Assembly: GCA_964607835.1 (NCBI GenBank) | Contig: CAZSLL010000013.1 | Span: forward strand, 1-35,623 | DNA from: DAOVFN01 sp964607835 | Lineage (GTDB): Archaea; Aenigmatarchaeota; Aenigmatarchaeia; QMZP01 | DNA: 35,623 bases | Reading direction: 5' to 3' | Program-made: the position numbers and the translations under genes | The notes under the pieces: model-generated | Database searches by the model: none | What the model was told of the DNA's origin: nothing | What the model saw: the letters and a program-made list of their open reading frames with translations, nothing else | In this document: one piece after another, positions 13,816 to 22,420 of the stretch | Layout of the letters: the number at the start of each line of letters is the position of its first letter | Numbering within the stretch: the stretch's first letter is position 1

Positions 13816-13827
13816 CTATTTAAATAG
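13816..13827. promoter_or_regulatory. Palindromic TATA box shared by tRNA-Arg and an ATP-grasp gene
   Basis: ctatttaaatag is a perfect 12-bp palindrome with a TATA core on both strands. It is 21-32 nt from the first base of leftward tRNA-Arg and 37-48 nt from the ATG of the rightward ATP-grasp gene. It is the only good TATA candidate for either. Confidence 0.6.
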
Positions 13828-13863
13828 CACCGGGAAGGACCGAACCGAAGGGAAAGCATAATA

Positions 13864-14736
13864 ATGCCCTTGCCCAATATGTCCTTTATGAAAATCCTCC
13901 TGGCCACCACTCGCTCTGACCGCTCCAGGTTCCTTATCCGCGGGGCTGCCGAGCGGAAGGGGCTCGAGCCCACCATGCTCTATTACGAGGATATGGAATC
14001 CCCTCCTGGAAAGGATGAGCTCTCAGAATACGGCTTCTCCATACTAAGGGACCCCTTCAACACAGGGAAGAGCTACCTGGGCCTCCTTGAGGCCACGCTG
14101 GAGAAACTGGACCCTGACAGGGTCCTTGACTACCACATCATGAGGCATTACCTGGCCCACGAAGACAAGCTCTGCCAGCACGAGCTCTTCGAGGGCGCCA
14201 TGGACATGCCCCGCCACTGGCACTTCAGGGGACCTGATGAGCCCGGGAGCGGACTTCCCTTCCCCCTCGTGGCCAAGAAGAGGATAAGCAGCAGGGGAAG
14301 AGGGGTGTTCGTGCTCAACAGCGAGGATGAGCTCAGGGGCCTCATGGAGGGAAGGAAAATAGAGGATTTCATTTTCGAGGAGAGGATTGGCATAGAGAGG
14401 GACATAAGGCTCCTTTTCATTGGGGGCCGGCTCCACGGCGCAGTGGAGAGGAGGATAAGGGAAAAGAACAACAAGGGCTTCACGGGCATAGGGGTAAAGG
14501 TCAAGGGAGAGTTCATGCCCTCGCCGGGGCTCGAGGAAAGCGTAAGGGAGGCAGCCTCCCGCTCTGGAAGCGATTTCTGCGGAATAGACGTGGCCATTGA
14601 CAGGAAGGGAATGCCATGGCTCATGGAGTGCAACGTTTCCCCCCAGTTCATCGCACTGGAGAGAGTCCTCCAGAGGGACGCCGCAGGCTCCCTCATGGAC
14701 CTAATCATAGAGAAGCATTCTAGGAAAGCTCCCTGA
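13864..14736 (+). CDS. ATP-grasp ligase-like protein, RimK/LysX type
   Basis: A protein of up to 290 residues with an ATP-grasp fold, the fold of enzymes that join a carboxylate to an amine or thiol through an acyl phosphate. Supporting segments are FPLVAKKRISSRGRGVFVL (nucleotide-binding region), FEERIGIERDIRLLFIGG, and the metal-site region DFCGIDVAIDRKGMPWLMEC followed by NVSPQF. The substrate is unknown. The start is uncertain: ATGs at 13864, 13879 and 13888 are in frame, the last giving MKILLATTRSDRS. The 3' end overlaps the convergent 327-residue gene by 17 nt. A second ATP-grasp protein is encoded about 2 kb further on. Confidence 0.82.
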   Translation: MPLPNMSFMKILLATTRSDRSRFLIRGAAERKGLEPTMLYYEDMESPPGKDELSEYGFSILRDPFNTGKSYLGLLEATLEKLDPDRVLDYHIMRHYLAHEDKLCQHELFEGAMDMPRHWHFRGPDEPGSGLPFPLVAKKRISSRGRGVFVLNSEDELRGLMEGRKIEDFIFEERIGIERDIRLLFIGGRLHGAVERRIREKNNKGFTGIGVKVKGEFMPSPGLEESVREAASRSGSDFCGIDVAIDRKGMPWLMECNVSPQFIALERVLQRDAAGSLMDLIIEKHSRKAP

Positions 14737-15703
14737 CCCTTTCAAGTATCTTCACTATCATCTCAGCAGCCGTGTGGGGGTGCCAGAAATTGATGAACCT
14801 CGAGCACTCAAGGTTCATGACAATCCGCCCCTTCTTCTTGGGACTGAGGAGCTGCTTCTTCGGGGCAATTGACTTGCTGGCCCTGAAGTAGTGCTCCACT
14901 GTCACCCTGGGCGTCTCCATGCTCACCAGGGCCTTCTTGCACGTCATGAGGAAATTCCTGGGGGTGAAGTTCTCCTGCAGGCTGTCCATGTCCTTCCTGG
15001 TCACATACTTCTTCATGGCCTCCAGGTCTGCCTTGACGTTCTCCAGGAAGTCAGGGTTCATGTCGTCCAGCCCGAAGCGGTCAGACACCCTGAGTATGTT
15101 GTTGATGACCCTCTCCTCCTCGAGGAGCACCACGGCCTTGTAGGGCTTCTCCACTTCCCTGAGGAAGGAGCTGTACTCGCTGTTGACCTCTTTCACTGCC
15201 TTCTCCAGAGCATCCCTGTCCACCCCCCTGCTGTCAAAGGTGCTCAGGTCCATGATGCTGGGTATGAGCTTGAGCCTGTTGAAGGCCGCGTGGATGAGGG
15301 CTATGGTGCTGCCGGTCCTTACCTCGTTCCAGAAGGACTGGTATATCCTTATCCTCTTCCTGTGGTCGTCCTCGCTGTGCGCTGTCCAGGCGTACTTGTT
15401 CCTGAAGTCGTAGAGCCTCCTGGGGCTTTCGTCCTCCATGAACTGGCTGAAGAGCTCCACTGCCTCTGTCCTCTTGGGAATCCCCCTGTTGAAATCTATG
15501 CCAAGGGCCCTCTTCCTGGGCATGGTGGACATGACCAGGGTCCCGCCGGTCTTCATCCAGCAGAGGCTGGCCACGGTCTCTGAGTTGTCGTCCCTGGAGG
15601 TGGGAATCTCCAGGGCAGGCCCTGAATGCGGGGCCACGAAAGTGAAGTCTCCCTTTCCTTTCTCCTTGTAGACGATATAGCCCTTCCTGAAGAATATCTG
15701 CAT
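14720..15703 (-). CDS. Uncharacterised protein, 327 residues
   Basis: No confident family. The N-terminal part contains FTFVAPHSGPALEIPTSRDD and SLCWMKTGGTLVMSTMPRKR, with a His-Ser and acidic pattern faintly like N-formylglutamate amidohydrolase-type hydrolases. The middle (about 170-280) is helical and charged. The C-terminus has NLECSRFINFWHPHTAAEMI. There is no signal peptide or membrane segment, so it is probably cytosolic. It starts MQIFFRKGYIVYKEK. It lies between two ATP-grasp genes and next to a mechanosensitive channel gene; a shared pathway with the ATP-grasp proteins is possible but unsupported beyond position. Confidence 0.75.
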   Translation of the reverse strand: MQIFFRKGYIVYKEKGKGDFTFVAPHSGPALEIPTSRDDNSETVASLCWMKTGGTLVMSTMPRKRALGIDFNRGIPKRTEAVELFSQFMEDESPRRLYDFRNKYAWTAHSEDDHRKRIRIYQSFWNEVRTGSTIALIHAAFNRLKLIPSIMDLSTFDSRGVDRDALEKAVKEVNSEYSSFLREVEKPYKAVVLLEEERVINNILRVSDRFGLDDMNPDFLENVKADLEAMKKYVTRKDMDSLQENFTPRNFLMTCKKALVSMETPRVTVEHYFRASKSIAPKKQLLSPKKKGRIVMNLECSRFINFWHPHTAAEMIVKILERVRELS

Positions 15704-15725
15704 GACTATAATATGGGGCAGGCCA

Positions 15726-16574
15726 CTATTTACCCTTTTGCTTCAGGCTCCTCTCCATGGGGTTCCTAACCAGGAGCGAGTTCGGAACCATCACGCTCTT
15801 GTCCCCGTCCCTGAGGATGACGGAAAGCGGCTCCACCTTATCCAGAACGCCCTTGATTCCGTCCAGCCTTATGTGCTCTCCCCTCTTCAGGGTCTTCTTG
15901 AGGTAGAGCCCCGCCGTGAAGTCAGGGAGTATGTCCCTTATGGAGAGTATGAGAATGGACACCACGCCGATGAGCAGTATGGCCAGCACTATGTTGAGCG
16001 CCATGGGGTCCAGACCCACCAGGCCCAGGGCCATGACCACGGATATGAGGGCCACGGTGTACTTGATGAGCGAGCCCGCTATGAAGCTCACGGTCTCCTC
16101 TGCTATTATCCTCCTGCCGGCCTCCTCGAAAACCTTGCCCATGAAGTCCGCAATGAGGAAGCCCACCACTATGACCAGTATGGCCACTATGAACCTGGGC
16201 ACGAAGGCCGCTATGGTGGCGAATATGTTTATGAGGCCAGGGAAGCCCAGGGTCTCTATTATGAGCCCGATGAACATGACGTAGATGAACCACTTGACCA
16301 TGTCCCCTATGAGGCCCACTATGTTGCCCCTGTACCCGATGGCCTTGAGTATGTCATCTGTCCAGCTCCGGACAGTGACTTTCTTGAGCCCCGCTATACT
16401 CAGGAGCTTGATGGTCACGGCCTTGCCTATCTTGCCCAGGGCGTAGGCCACCACCACCATGAGGCCCACCTGTATGATGAGCTGGAGGTTGGGCAGTATG
16501 TAGTTGGGCACGAAATCGCTGGCAAACTGCACTATCCAGGCCCAAAGTGCATTCAGGAACTCATTAATGTCCAT
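15726..16574 (-). CDS. Small mechanosensitive channel (MscS)-like membrane protein
   Basis: A 282-residue membrane protein. Hydrophobic helices are visible around 25-50, 95-120, 125-155, 165-185 and 190-215. The stretch after the last helix, IRDILPDFTAGLYL, then KRGEHIRLDGIKGVLDKVEP and a V-P-N-S segment (KSVMVPNSLLVRNP), matches the beta domain of MscS-family channels. The N-terminal helices resemble the conserved TM-helix repeats found in archaeal members. It probably releases solutes on membrane tension. It starts MDINEFLNALWAW. The end of the protein (SLKQKGK) is shorter than E. coli MscS, lacking most of its C-terminal cytoplasmic domain. Confidence 0.85.
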   Translation of the reverse strand: MDINEFLNALWAWIVQFASDFVPNYILPNLQLIIQVGLMVVVAYALGKIGKAVTIKLLSIAGLKKVTVRSWTDDILKAIGYRGNIVGLIGDMVKWFIYVMFIGLIIETLGFPGLINIFATIAAFVPRFIVAILVIVVGFLIADFMGKVFEEAGRRIIAEETVSFIAGSLIKYTVALISVVMALGLVGLDPMALNIVLAILLIGVVSILILSIRDILPDFTAGLYLKKTLKRGEHIRLDGIKGVLDKVEPLSVILRDGDKSVMVPNSLLVRNPMERSLKQKGK

Positions 16575-16637
16575 AGAAAAGCGCCCCTTAAAGAGGATTT
16601 AGTATAATATACCCCTTGGATATTAATACGTTTTTCG

Positions 16638-17552
16638 CTATATCTGCCTGCTCTTGAGCACGTCCCTCACCACGGACTTTGCGTCCTCGAAGAACTTGAA
16701 GAGTATGGGCTTTTCTGAGTAGGATTTGAAGTTCTGGTGAACCGACTCCACTATCTTCTGCGGTATGTTGACGCCTGTGACCCTGCTTGGCACGACCAGG
16801 TCAGGCCTGAGCTCAACGTTCACCACCCTTGGCCCGTCCTCCAGGCACATGTCCACCCTGGCAAGGTGGGCGTCCATGGACCTCGCGGTGTCCAGGGCCA
16901 GCTGCTCGCACTCCATGTCCATCTTGTGGCTCTTGATTTCTCCGGGGGCGAACAGCACGTCAGTGGCCTTGGACCTCTTCCTCACGCAGGCCACGACCTC
17001 AGGCTCTGCCACATAGGCTGAGACAATGCTCCTGGAGACGTCCTCCACTAGTATGTGCCTCTTCAGATGGGCCAGCGCGTCTATGATGCTCCTGGCCTCG
17101 AGCTTGTTCTTGACCACCACACCGGTCTTCTTCTCAGGGGTCCTTATTATCATTGGATATTCACCAGACTCCACTATCCTCAGCGAGGCCTTGGTGGACC
17201 TTGCCATATTGAGGTTGATGGTGGATATTCCCCTCTTCCTGAGCACGGTGAGAAGGAAGAACCTCTCCGCGGCCAGCAGGTAGCTTATGGGCTTGACCGC
17301 TATGTAGGTGTCGCTCTGGAACAGGGAGAGGAGCTGATACCCGAAGGAGGAGTACTCTGCAGGGAACCTGGGAAGCACGGCCTTGAACCTGAGGAGGTCA
17401 GAGGTTCTGTAGTCTATGGTGAACCTCTCGTTAAGGCCGACTCCTATGCCGTCTATGGGGACGAAAAACACAGAGCCGAACTTCTTCTTTGCCTCTGACA
17501 GGAGCCTGAGGTTGCTCTCGCTCTTCTCCTGGCCTATTATGGCAAGGGTCAT
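16638..17552 (-). CDS. RimK-like ATP-grasp protein, possibly degenerate
   Basis: A 304-residue protein from the ATG (a GTG four codons upstream is also possible). The N-terminal MTLAIIGQEKSESNLRLL and the segment LPRFPAEYSSFGYQLL resemble the preATP-grasp part of RimK-type ligases. YPMIIRTPEKKTGVVVKNKL and HILVEDVS fit the nucleotide-binding part. In the metal-binding region the usual E-x-N is replaced by VNVELRPDLVVPSR, so catalysis may be altered or lost. A TATA-like cctttttaag (minus strand) lies about 45-55 nt upstream. It follows the pilus operon on the same strand, so read-through is possible. The substrate is unknown. Confidence 0.72.
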   Translation of the reverse strand: MTLAIIGQEKSESNLRLLSEAKKKFGSVFFVPIDGIGVGLNERFTIDYRTSDLLRFKAVLPRFPAEYSSFGYQLLSLFQSDTYIAVKPISYLLAAERFFLLTVLRKRGISTINLNMARSTKASLRIVESGEYPMIIRTPEKKTGVVVKNKLEARSIIDALAHLKRHILVEDVSRSIVSAYVAEPEVVACVRKRSKATDVLFAPGEIKSHKMDMECEQLALDTARSMDAHLARVDMCLEDGPRVVNVELRPDLVVPSRVTGVNIPQKIVESVHQNFKSYSEKPILFKFFEDAKSVVRDVLKSRQI

Positions 17553-17610
17553 GTTATCAGCCACAAATTGCTTACAACTTTTCTTGAAGCCATTACTTAA
17601 AAAGGCCCAC

Positions 17611-18546
17611 TCATGCGGGCAGCAGACCCAGCTGGGAGAAAAACAGGAACAGCGCCAGGGTCACTATGACCATTATCATGCCGTGCTTGACCCCCGCTGT
17701 CACAGAGTTCTCGCCAACCTGGCCTGTGATGAGCCCCACAAACAGGCCCTGGATGAGCAGCGCGTAGAAGAACAGCGCCACGTAATATGCCCCTATGCTC
17801 TGGGAGTCTATGCCCAGCACGACAGACACACCGTTGTAGAGCCCGCAGGGGAAGAGCATGCCAGAACCCAGCCTGCAGGGGTTGGAGAAGGTGAACTGGT
17901 TGGAGAAGCCACCTCCCCCCGAGAGGTCGCCCTGGGTCTCGAGCATGGGCACCATGACGAATATTATCATGAACGATATGCCCAGGAACATGAAGAATAT
18001 GGCGTACATTATCAGGATGTGCTGCCTGAGCATGGAAGACCTCTCCTGCTCGGCCTCCCTCAGCATGAGCAGGTCCCTGGTTATGGACTCCAGGGTGTTG
18101 ACCATGCTCCCCCCTGAGAGGTAGGACTCCCTGAGTATGGTGAGGGCCTCTGTTATGAGCTTGGAGTCCCTGACCCTCTTCTCAAAGACCTCCAGGGACC
18201 TGAGGAAGGGGGTGCCCCAGGACATTCGGTTGTGCAGCCTCCTGACCTCGTCAGTGAGGCTCCCGTAGTTGGACTTCTTGACCACCCCAAGGGCCTCCGG
18301 AAGGGGCATGGACCTCACGGCGTCAGAGAGGTCCCTTATGAAGCTCGGGAACTCCTGCTCCAGGCCCTTGACCCACATGTACCTGGAGTACTTGAAGAAG
18401 AAGTAGGGTCCTGCCACCAGGAATATGGATATTATGAGGAGGTTTCCCAGAACAGCTGCGTCGCCCAGGAGCATGCCTATGGCCAGCAGTGCCGCGCTCA
18501 GGCCTGCCGAAGCCACCATTATCTTCTTGTGGTTGTTCTTCTCCAT
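17611..18546 (-). CDS. Type II/IV secretion system inner-membrane protein (TadC/T2SSF)
   Basis: A 311-residue platform protein of a type IV pilus. It has an N-terminal pair of hydrophobic helices (about 12-50), a soluble T2SSF domain (DLSDAVRSMPLPEALGV; ILRESYLSGGSMVNTLESIT), then further membrane segments near 175-205, 240-265 and 285-308. It anchors the pilus and couples to the secretion ATPase. It begins 2 nt after the stop of the other TadC gene, with a Shine-Dalgarno sequence (ggaggaatag) overlapping that stop. Archaeal PilC proteins often have two T2SSF domains; here the two are split into separate genes, so a heteromer is likely. Confidence 0.85.
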   Translation of the reverse strand: MEKNNHKKIMVASAGLSAALLAIGMLLGDAAVLGNLLIISIFLVAGPYFFFKYSRYMWVKGLEQEFPSFIRDLSDAVRSMPLPEALGVVKKSNYGSLTDEVRRLHNRMSWGTPFLRSLEVFEKRVRDSKLITEALTILRESYLSGGSMVNTLESITRDLLMLREAEQERSSMLRQHILIMYAIFFMFLGISFMIIFVMVPMLETQGDLSGGGGFSNQFTFSNPCRLGSGMLFPCGLYNGVSVVLGIDSQSIGAYYVALFFYALLIQGLFVGLITGQVGENSVTAGVKHGMIMVIVTLALFLFFSQLGLLPA

Positions 18547-18547
18547 T

Positions 18548-19417
18548 CTATTCCTCCACAGGCGATGAGCCCTTGAGTATGACTATGAACGCGACCGAGA
18601 CCAGCGGCGTCAGGAAAAAGACAACAAAGGTCTGGAGCATGAGTATCTCCATGCCACCCAGGGGGGACATTATGGCAGTGAGCACTATGAAGAAAAGGGA
18701 GCCCACCATGACCAGGGTTATGTAGATTTCGGTGTATAAAGCCACCTTCTTGGCGTAGTCGTTGAGAGAGAGCCTGTACTGTGTCATGAAGGTCCTGGTC
18801 TTGGAGTTCAGGTAGTCCTCAAGGTCGCCCCCGCTTGTTATGACAGAAATCATTCCCCACAAAAGGTCTGCGAATGAGGCAGATGGCGAGCGGTTTGCCA
18901 CCTTGGCCATGGCGTCGTTGAGGCTCATGCCCATGGTCTTCACGCCAGTGTATATCCTCATGGCCTCCTCCCCGACCACGCCCTTCTTCTGGGAGAGGGT
19001 CTTGAATATCTCGAGGGGATGTATGCCGGATGAGGCCGTGGTGGCCATGAAGAATACCGAGAAGGGAAGATTCCTCTCGAGCCTTATCTTGACGCTGTTG
19101 GCCCTGGAGCTGGGATAGTAGTATCCCATGAAGAAAACCCCTGCCGCAGCGACAAAGGATATTATCATGGTGAGTGTGTAGTTGAAGAGCACTGAGCCCA
19201 TGCCCACGGCAGAGGCCACTGCGAAGGACACCACGACAGAGCCCACTGTCATGGAGCCCACGAAGGTCAGGGCAGAGAAGAACAGGAGCATTGATATGTA
19301 CTCCTGCACCCCGTACCTGAGCATGCCCCTCTTTAGGTTGGTTTCAAGGCTCTCGAAGTACATGAGGTAGGGCCTGACAAGCCCCCCGAACATCCTCATC
19401 GATATCTCTGTAAGCAT
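18548..19417 (-). CDS. Type II/IV secretion system inner-membrane protein (TadC/T2SSF), second copy
   Basis: A 289-residue T2SSF protein from the chosen ATG. The soluble domain contains RNLPFSVFFMATTASSGIHP and GMSLNDAMAKVANRSPSASF, then SVITSGGDLEDYL, and there are four to five hydrophobic helices. The start was set at the ATG preceded by ggaggg at good spacing. A GTG nine codons earlier overlaps the ATPase stop (GTGA) and is the alternative. It differs clearly in sequence from the neighbouring TadC protein, so it is not a recent duplicate. It sits between the ATPase and the other TadC gene, all in one direction. Confidence 0.84.
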   Translation of the reverse strand: MLTEISMRMFGGLVRPYLMYFESLETNLKRGMLRYGVQEYISMLLFFSALTFVGSMTVGSVVVSFAVASAVGMGSVLFNYTLTMIISFVAAAGVFFMGYYYPSSRANSVKIRLERNLPFSVFFMATTASSGIHPLEIFKTLSQKKGVVGEEAMRIYTGVKTMGMSLNDAMAKVANRSPSASFADLLWGMISVITSGGDLEDYLNSKTRTFMTQYRLSLNDYAKKVALYTEIYITLVMVGSLFFIVLTAIMSPLGGMEILMLQTFVVFFLTPLVSVAFIVILKGSSPVEE

Positions 19418-19440
19418 GGCTGTTCCCTCCGGAAGGGCAT

Positions 19441-21261
19441 TCACTGGCTGCTAATGGCCTCCATGACCTTGTCGGGGTTGGTATAGTATGAGGAGATGGT
19501 CTTGGATACCTCCCTGTAGTCGAATATTTTCTGCCTGTACAGCCACTCCAGCACCCTCCTCCTTCTGGAGAGCTCTCCTCTGAGGTCATCCTCGCTGAAC
19601 GCCAGCCTCTCTGAGATGTTCTTCAGGACAACAGACCTGTCGTCTATTTTGAACTCATCCCCCCTGGCAACCCATTTGAAAACCGTGTTGGTGAGGGGCT
19701 TGTTGTCCTTTATGCCCGTAATCTCCAGAATCCGGTTGGCCCTTCTCACATAGTTCCCGTGCAGCCTGGTCTGGCTCAGGAACACTATGGTATTTATGTT
19801 CTCTATGAGCGAGGGCGGAAGCGATATGGGGGGCGTGGTGAGCCTGTCAATGAGCTGGTTTATGGACGCGGCGTGTATGGTGGCCAGGGAGGGGTGGCCA
19901 GTGGCCATCTGCTGGAAGAGCACGAAGGCCTCCTCGCCCCTGACCTCTCCCATCACTATATAGTCAGGCCTCTGCCTCAGGGACGACTTGAGCAGGTCGA
20001 AGAGGGACACCTCCCCTGTCTTGCCCTTTATGGAAAGGGGTGTCCTGGAGACCTCTGGAATCCAGTGGGGATGGGGCAGCCTGAGCTCTGGGGTGTCCTC
20101 AATGGACACAATCTTCAGGTTGGGCCTTATGAAAAGCGATAACGCATTGAGCAGTGAGGTCTTTCCTGTGGCTGTCCCCCCCGAGATGAGAATGGACTGC
20201 CCGTTGTCTATGGCGAGCCAGAGATAGGCGAGCATGGTGCTGCTCAGGGTGCCGTACCTAAGCATATGCGTGGGCGTCAGGGGCTCCTCCGCGAACCTTC
20301 GCACAGTGAAGTTCGAGCCCCTCCTGGCTATGTCCGTCCCCAGGGTGGCCTGAATCCTGGAGCCGTCAGGCAGGGAGGCGTCCAGCAGTGGCTGGGCGAT
20401 GGATATGCTCTTCCTGGCCTTCTGGGCCATCTTCATGACGAATGTGTTGAGCTCCTCCTCTGTCCCGAACACCACGTTGGTCTTGAGGGAGCCTATGTCA
20501 GGGTCCCTGTGGTAAGCGTAAATCGGGATGTTTATGCCGTCGCATGATATGTCCTCTATGTTGGGGTCGTTCATGAGGGGCTCGAGCTTTCCAAGGCCTA
20601 TGATGTCCCTCTCAATGTAGTACATTATGTTCTCGACCATGTCTGGGCTCAGGCTGGCGTTGGCCCTGAGAATCCTGGCTGCCTCGGACTTGAGCATGTC
20701 CCTGGCCTTGATGTCCCCGAGCTTGAAGAAGTCTATGTCCAGCTTCTCCTCGAGCATCCGCTTGGTGTCCTCTATGAGCCTCTTCTCCGGCTCCCCAATC
20801 CGGGGCTCGATTACATAATAGGTGAGCTCGTGCCTTTTCCTGCTCCACCTTATGTTGGCGTAGGCGAATATCCTCTGGGAGGAGGTGGGCTTCTTGGGAA
20901 TCAGGGAGTACTTCATGTCAATCTCCCTTACCTTCCTGGCCACCTTGACCTCGGGCATGAGTATGCTCTCGCCCATGCTCTCCTCTGATATCTCCCCTGA
21001 TATGTCAATTCCGCTTACTGGCTCCTGCTCATGTATCCTCTCCCCCTTGCCCTGTTCCCGGGGCTGCTGGGGGGCCTGGCCGGGCTGGCCGGGATATGGA
21101 TAGGGGTAGGGATATGGATATGGCATGACCCTGGATTCCCTCACTATCTGGGTGTTGATGTGGGTGGTCTGGCCGGAAGCGGCCTCCTCAGGAGGGGCAG
21201 TGATGCTGTTTATGTATCCTGTCTTCATCCTGCCGACCAGTCTCTTTGCAAGAAGGCTCAT
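19441..21261 (-). CDS. Type IV pilus / type II secretion ATPase (GspE/TadA family)
   Basis: A 606-residue ATPase that powers pilus assembly at the cytoplasmic face. Walker A is ISGGTATGKTSLLNAL (about 360), the Asp box is VSIEDTPELRLPHPHW, Walker B is DYIVMGEVRGEEAF (about 437), and the His box is ATGHPSLATIHAAS. The N-terminal extension (1-130) is not part of the ATPase core. It holds a Pro-Tyr dipeptide run (residues 47-56) followed by a Pro/Gln/Gly-rich linker. Its start overlaps the stop of the pilin-like gene (ATGA), and it leads directly into two TadC genes. It cannot be named as a specific PilB or UpsE subtype. Confidence 0.93.
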   Translation of the reverse strand: MSLLAKRLVGRMKTGYINSITAPPEEAASGQTTHINTQIVRESRVMPYPYPYPYPYPGQPGQAPQQPREQGKGERIHEQEPVSGIDISGEISEESMGESILMPEVKVARKVREIDMKYSLIPKKPTSSQRIFAYANIRWSRKRHELTYYVIEPRIGEPEKRLIEDTKRMLEEKLDIDFFKLGDIKARDMLKSEAARILRANASLSPDMVENIMYYIERDIIGLGKLEPLMNDPNIEDISCDGINIPIYAYHRDPDIGSLKTNVVFGTEEELNTFVMKMAQKARKSISIAQPLLDASLPDGSRIQATLGTDIARRGSNFTVRRFAEEPLTPTHMLRYGTLSSTMLAYLWLAIDNGQSILISGGTATGKTSLLNALSLFIRPNLKIVSIEDTPELRLPHPHWIPEVSRTPLSIKGKTGEVSLFDLLKSSLRQRPDYIVMGEVRGEEAFVLFQQMATGHPSLATIHAASINQLIDRLTTPPISLPPSLIENINTIVFLSQTRLHGNYVRRANRILEITGIKDNKPLTNTVFKWVARGDEFKIDDRSVVLKNISERLAFSEDDLRGELSRRRRVLEWLYRQKIFDYREVSKTISSYYTNPDKVMEAISSQ

Positions 21262-21674
21262 CCAATTATTATTTTGTGTCCGCTCTTATATATCATGAAC
21301 TCGTTTCCGTGCACAGTGGAGAACACACCCGAAAGAGTGAAGGTGCTGTTTATCCTTCTCAGGGGGCAGAAAAAGGAAAGCCCTGAGTTCAGGGTGGACA
21401 CCTCCAGCCCGTGCTGGCTGAGGTCAATCATGTAGCGCTCATTGCCCACGGTCTCAGGGACACTGACAACGAGGGTGGAGTTCATTTCCCTGCTCCCCAC
21501 CAGGCCCATCATCTCGCTCACCACGAGGTCAGAGACCTCCTCGAGCTGGTTCCCTGCTATGTTGTGCGTGTGGAACCCCTGGTAGGAGTTGAACACATGG
21601 AAGCATGCTATGAACACTGTTATGCCTACCATGAACAGCATGACCTGCTCGAAAATTATCGAAACTCCTTTCAA
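21258..21674 (-). CDS. Type IV pilin-like protein
   Basis: About 138 residues from a TTG giving MKGVSIIFEQ. The start is uncertain; an earlier in-frame TTG adds eight residues. The leader ends KG and is followed by VSIIFEQVMLFMVGITVFI, including a glutamate near position +5 as in pilins. The ectodomain is beta-rich, with NSTLVVSVPETVGN and several N-glycosylation-type sequons (NST). A gagg sequence overlapping the upstream stop supports the TTG start. It lies between a pilin-like gene and the ATPase with minimal spacing, so it is probably a minor pilin of this system. Confidence 0.72.
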   Translation of the reverse strand: MKGVSIIFEQVMLFMVGITVFIACFHVFNSYQGFHTHNIAGNQLEEVSDLVVSEMMGLVGSREMNSTLVVSVPETVGNERYMIDLSQHGLEVSTLNSGLSFFCPLRRINSTFTLSGVFSTVHGNEFMIYKSGHKIIIG

Positions 21675-21684
21675 GAGAAATCCC

Positions 21685-22320
21685 TCACACAGCCTCAACG
21701 CTTATCTTGGTGACAGTGAGCTCACCGCCCTCTATGGGAGACCTGGGGATGACATAGGTCTCCCCGTAGGACACTGTCACTGCCCTGCTCCCTGACACAT
21801 CGCTCTGGCACGCCACGTAATCAGACTCAGGGCAAAGGGCAATCACGTAGCCCTTTGGCGTGTCGCTCCTGAGCTCCCTGAACCTCATGGTCATGTTCAG
21901 GTGAACAGGCTTCTTCTCAGGGTACCTCGAGAGCATGAGAATCCTGGGCTCTGCTGTGCCGTACTCTCCCACGTAATCCAGGCTGCTGGTCTTGATGGGA
22001 ACGCTCCCCCCCTCCAGCATGACGGGCTGGCTCACGTAGAAGTCAAGGGTAAGGGTATTGTTGCCCTCGCCAGCAAAGCTGAAGGGCCTGAGCTCCAGGA
22101 TTCCCTTGGGAATGTCAATCGTGGAGGAGCCTGAGCCTGTGTTCGCTATGTCCACAATCTCCCTGTAGAGCTCTGTCACGAACTGCTCCACGAGCTCATA
22201 TTCAGAGACAGTGGTCCTTTTCTCTATCAGGGGCACTGCCCAGACATATGAAGCGCCCACCAGGCCAATCACTATCCCTGCTATGATCACGAGGGATATG
22301 ACATTGCTTTGCCCCCTCAT
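21685..22320 (-). CDS. Type IV pilin-like protein
   Basis: A 211-residue protein with leader MRG and a hydrophobic segment QSNVISLVIIAGIVIGLVGA, the class III signal layout. The ectodomain of about 180 residues is beta-rich and contains two cysteines (ALCPESDY, VACQSD) and a threonine/serine-rich stretch. It has no recognised domain beyond the N-terminus. It is followed closely by another pilin-like gene and then by the ATPase. Probably a minor pilin or pilus-tip component; this is inference from position and signal. Confidence 0.77.
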   Translation of the reverse strand: MRGQSNVISLVIIAGIVIGLVGASYVWAVPLIEKRTTVSEYELVEQFVTELYREIVDIANTGSGSSTIDIPKGILELRPFSFAGEGNNTLTLDFYVSQPVMLEGGSVPIKTSSLDYVGEYGTAEPRILMLSRYPEKKPVHLNMTMRFRELRSDTPKGYVIALCPESDYVACQSDVSGSRAVTVSYGETYVIPRSPIEGGELTVTKISVEAV

Positions 22321-22379
22321 GAGTATTCTTTCTCGTGCTTCCTATAAATTGCTTGCACAGCCCCTGGGCAGGGGCAGGC

Positions 22380-22394
22380 AAAAATAAAGAAATG
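22380..22394 (-). terminator. T-rich tract after the small pilin gene
   Basis: On the minus strand this reads ttctttatttttg, about 30 nt after the pilin stop codon. Archaeal terminators are often simple T tracts. Partial termination here would give more pilin than downstream ATPase mRNA. Confidence 0.4.
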
Positions 22395-22420
22395 GGTGAC
22401 CCAAATACCAAGGGGCCACA

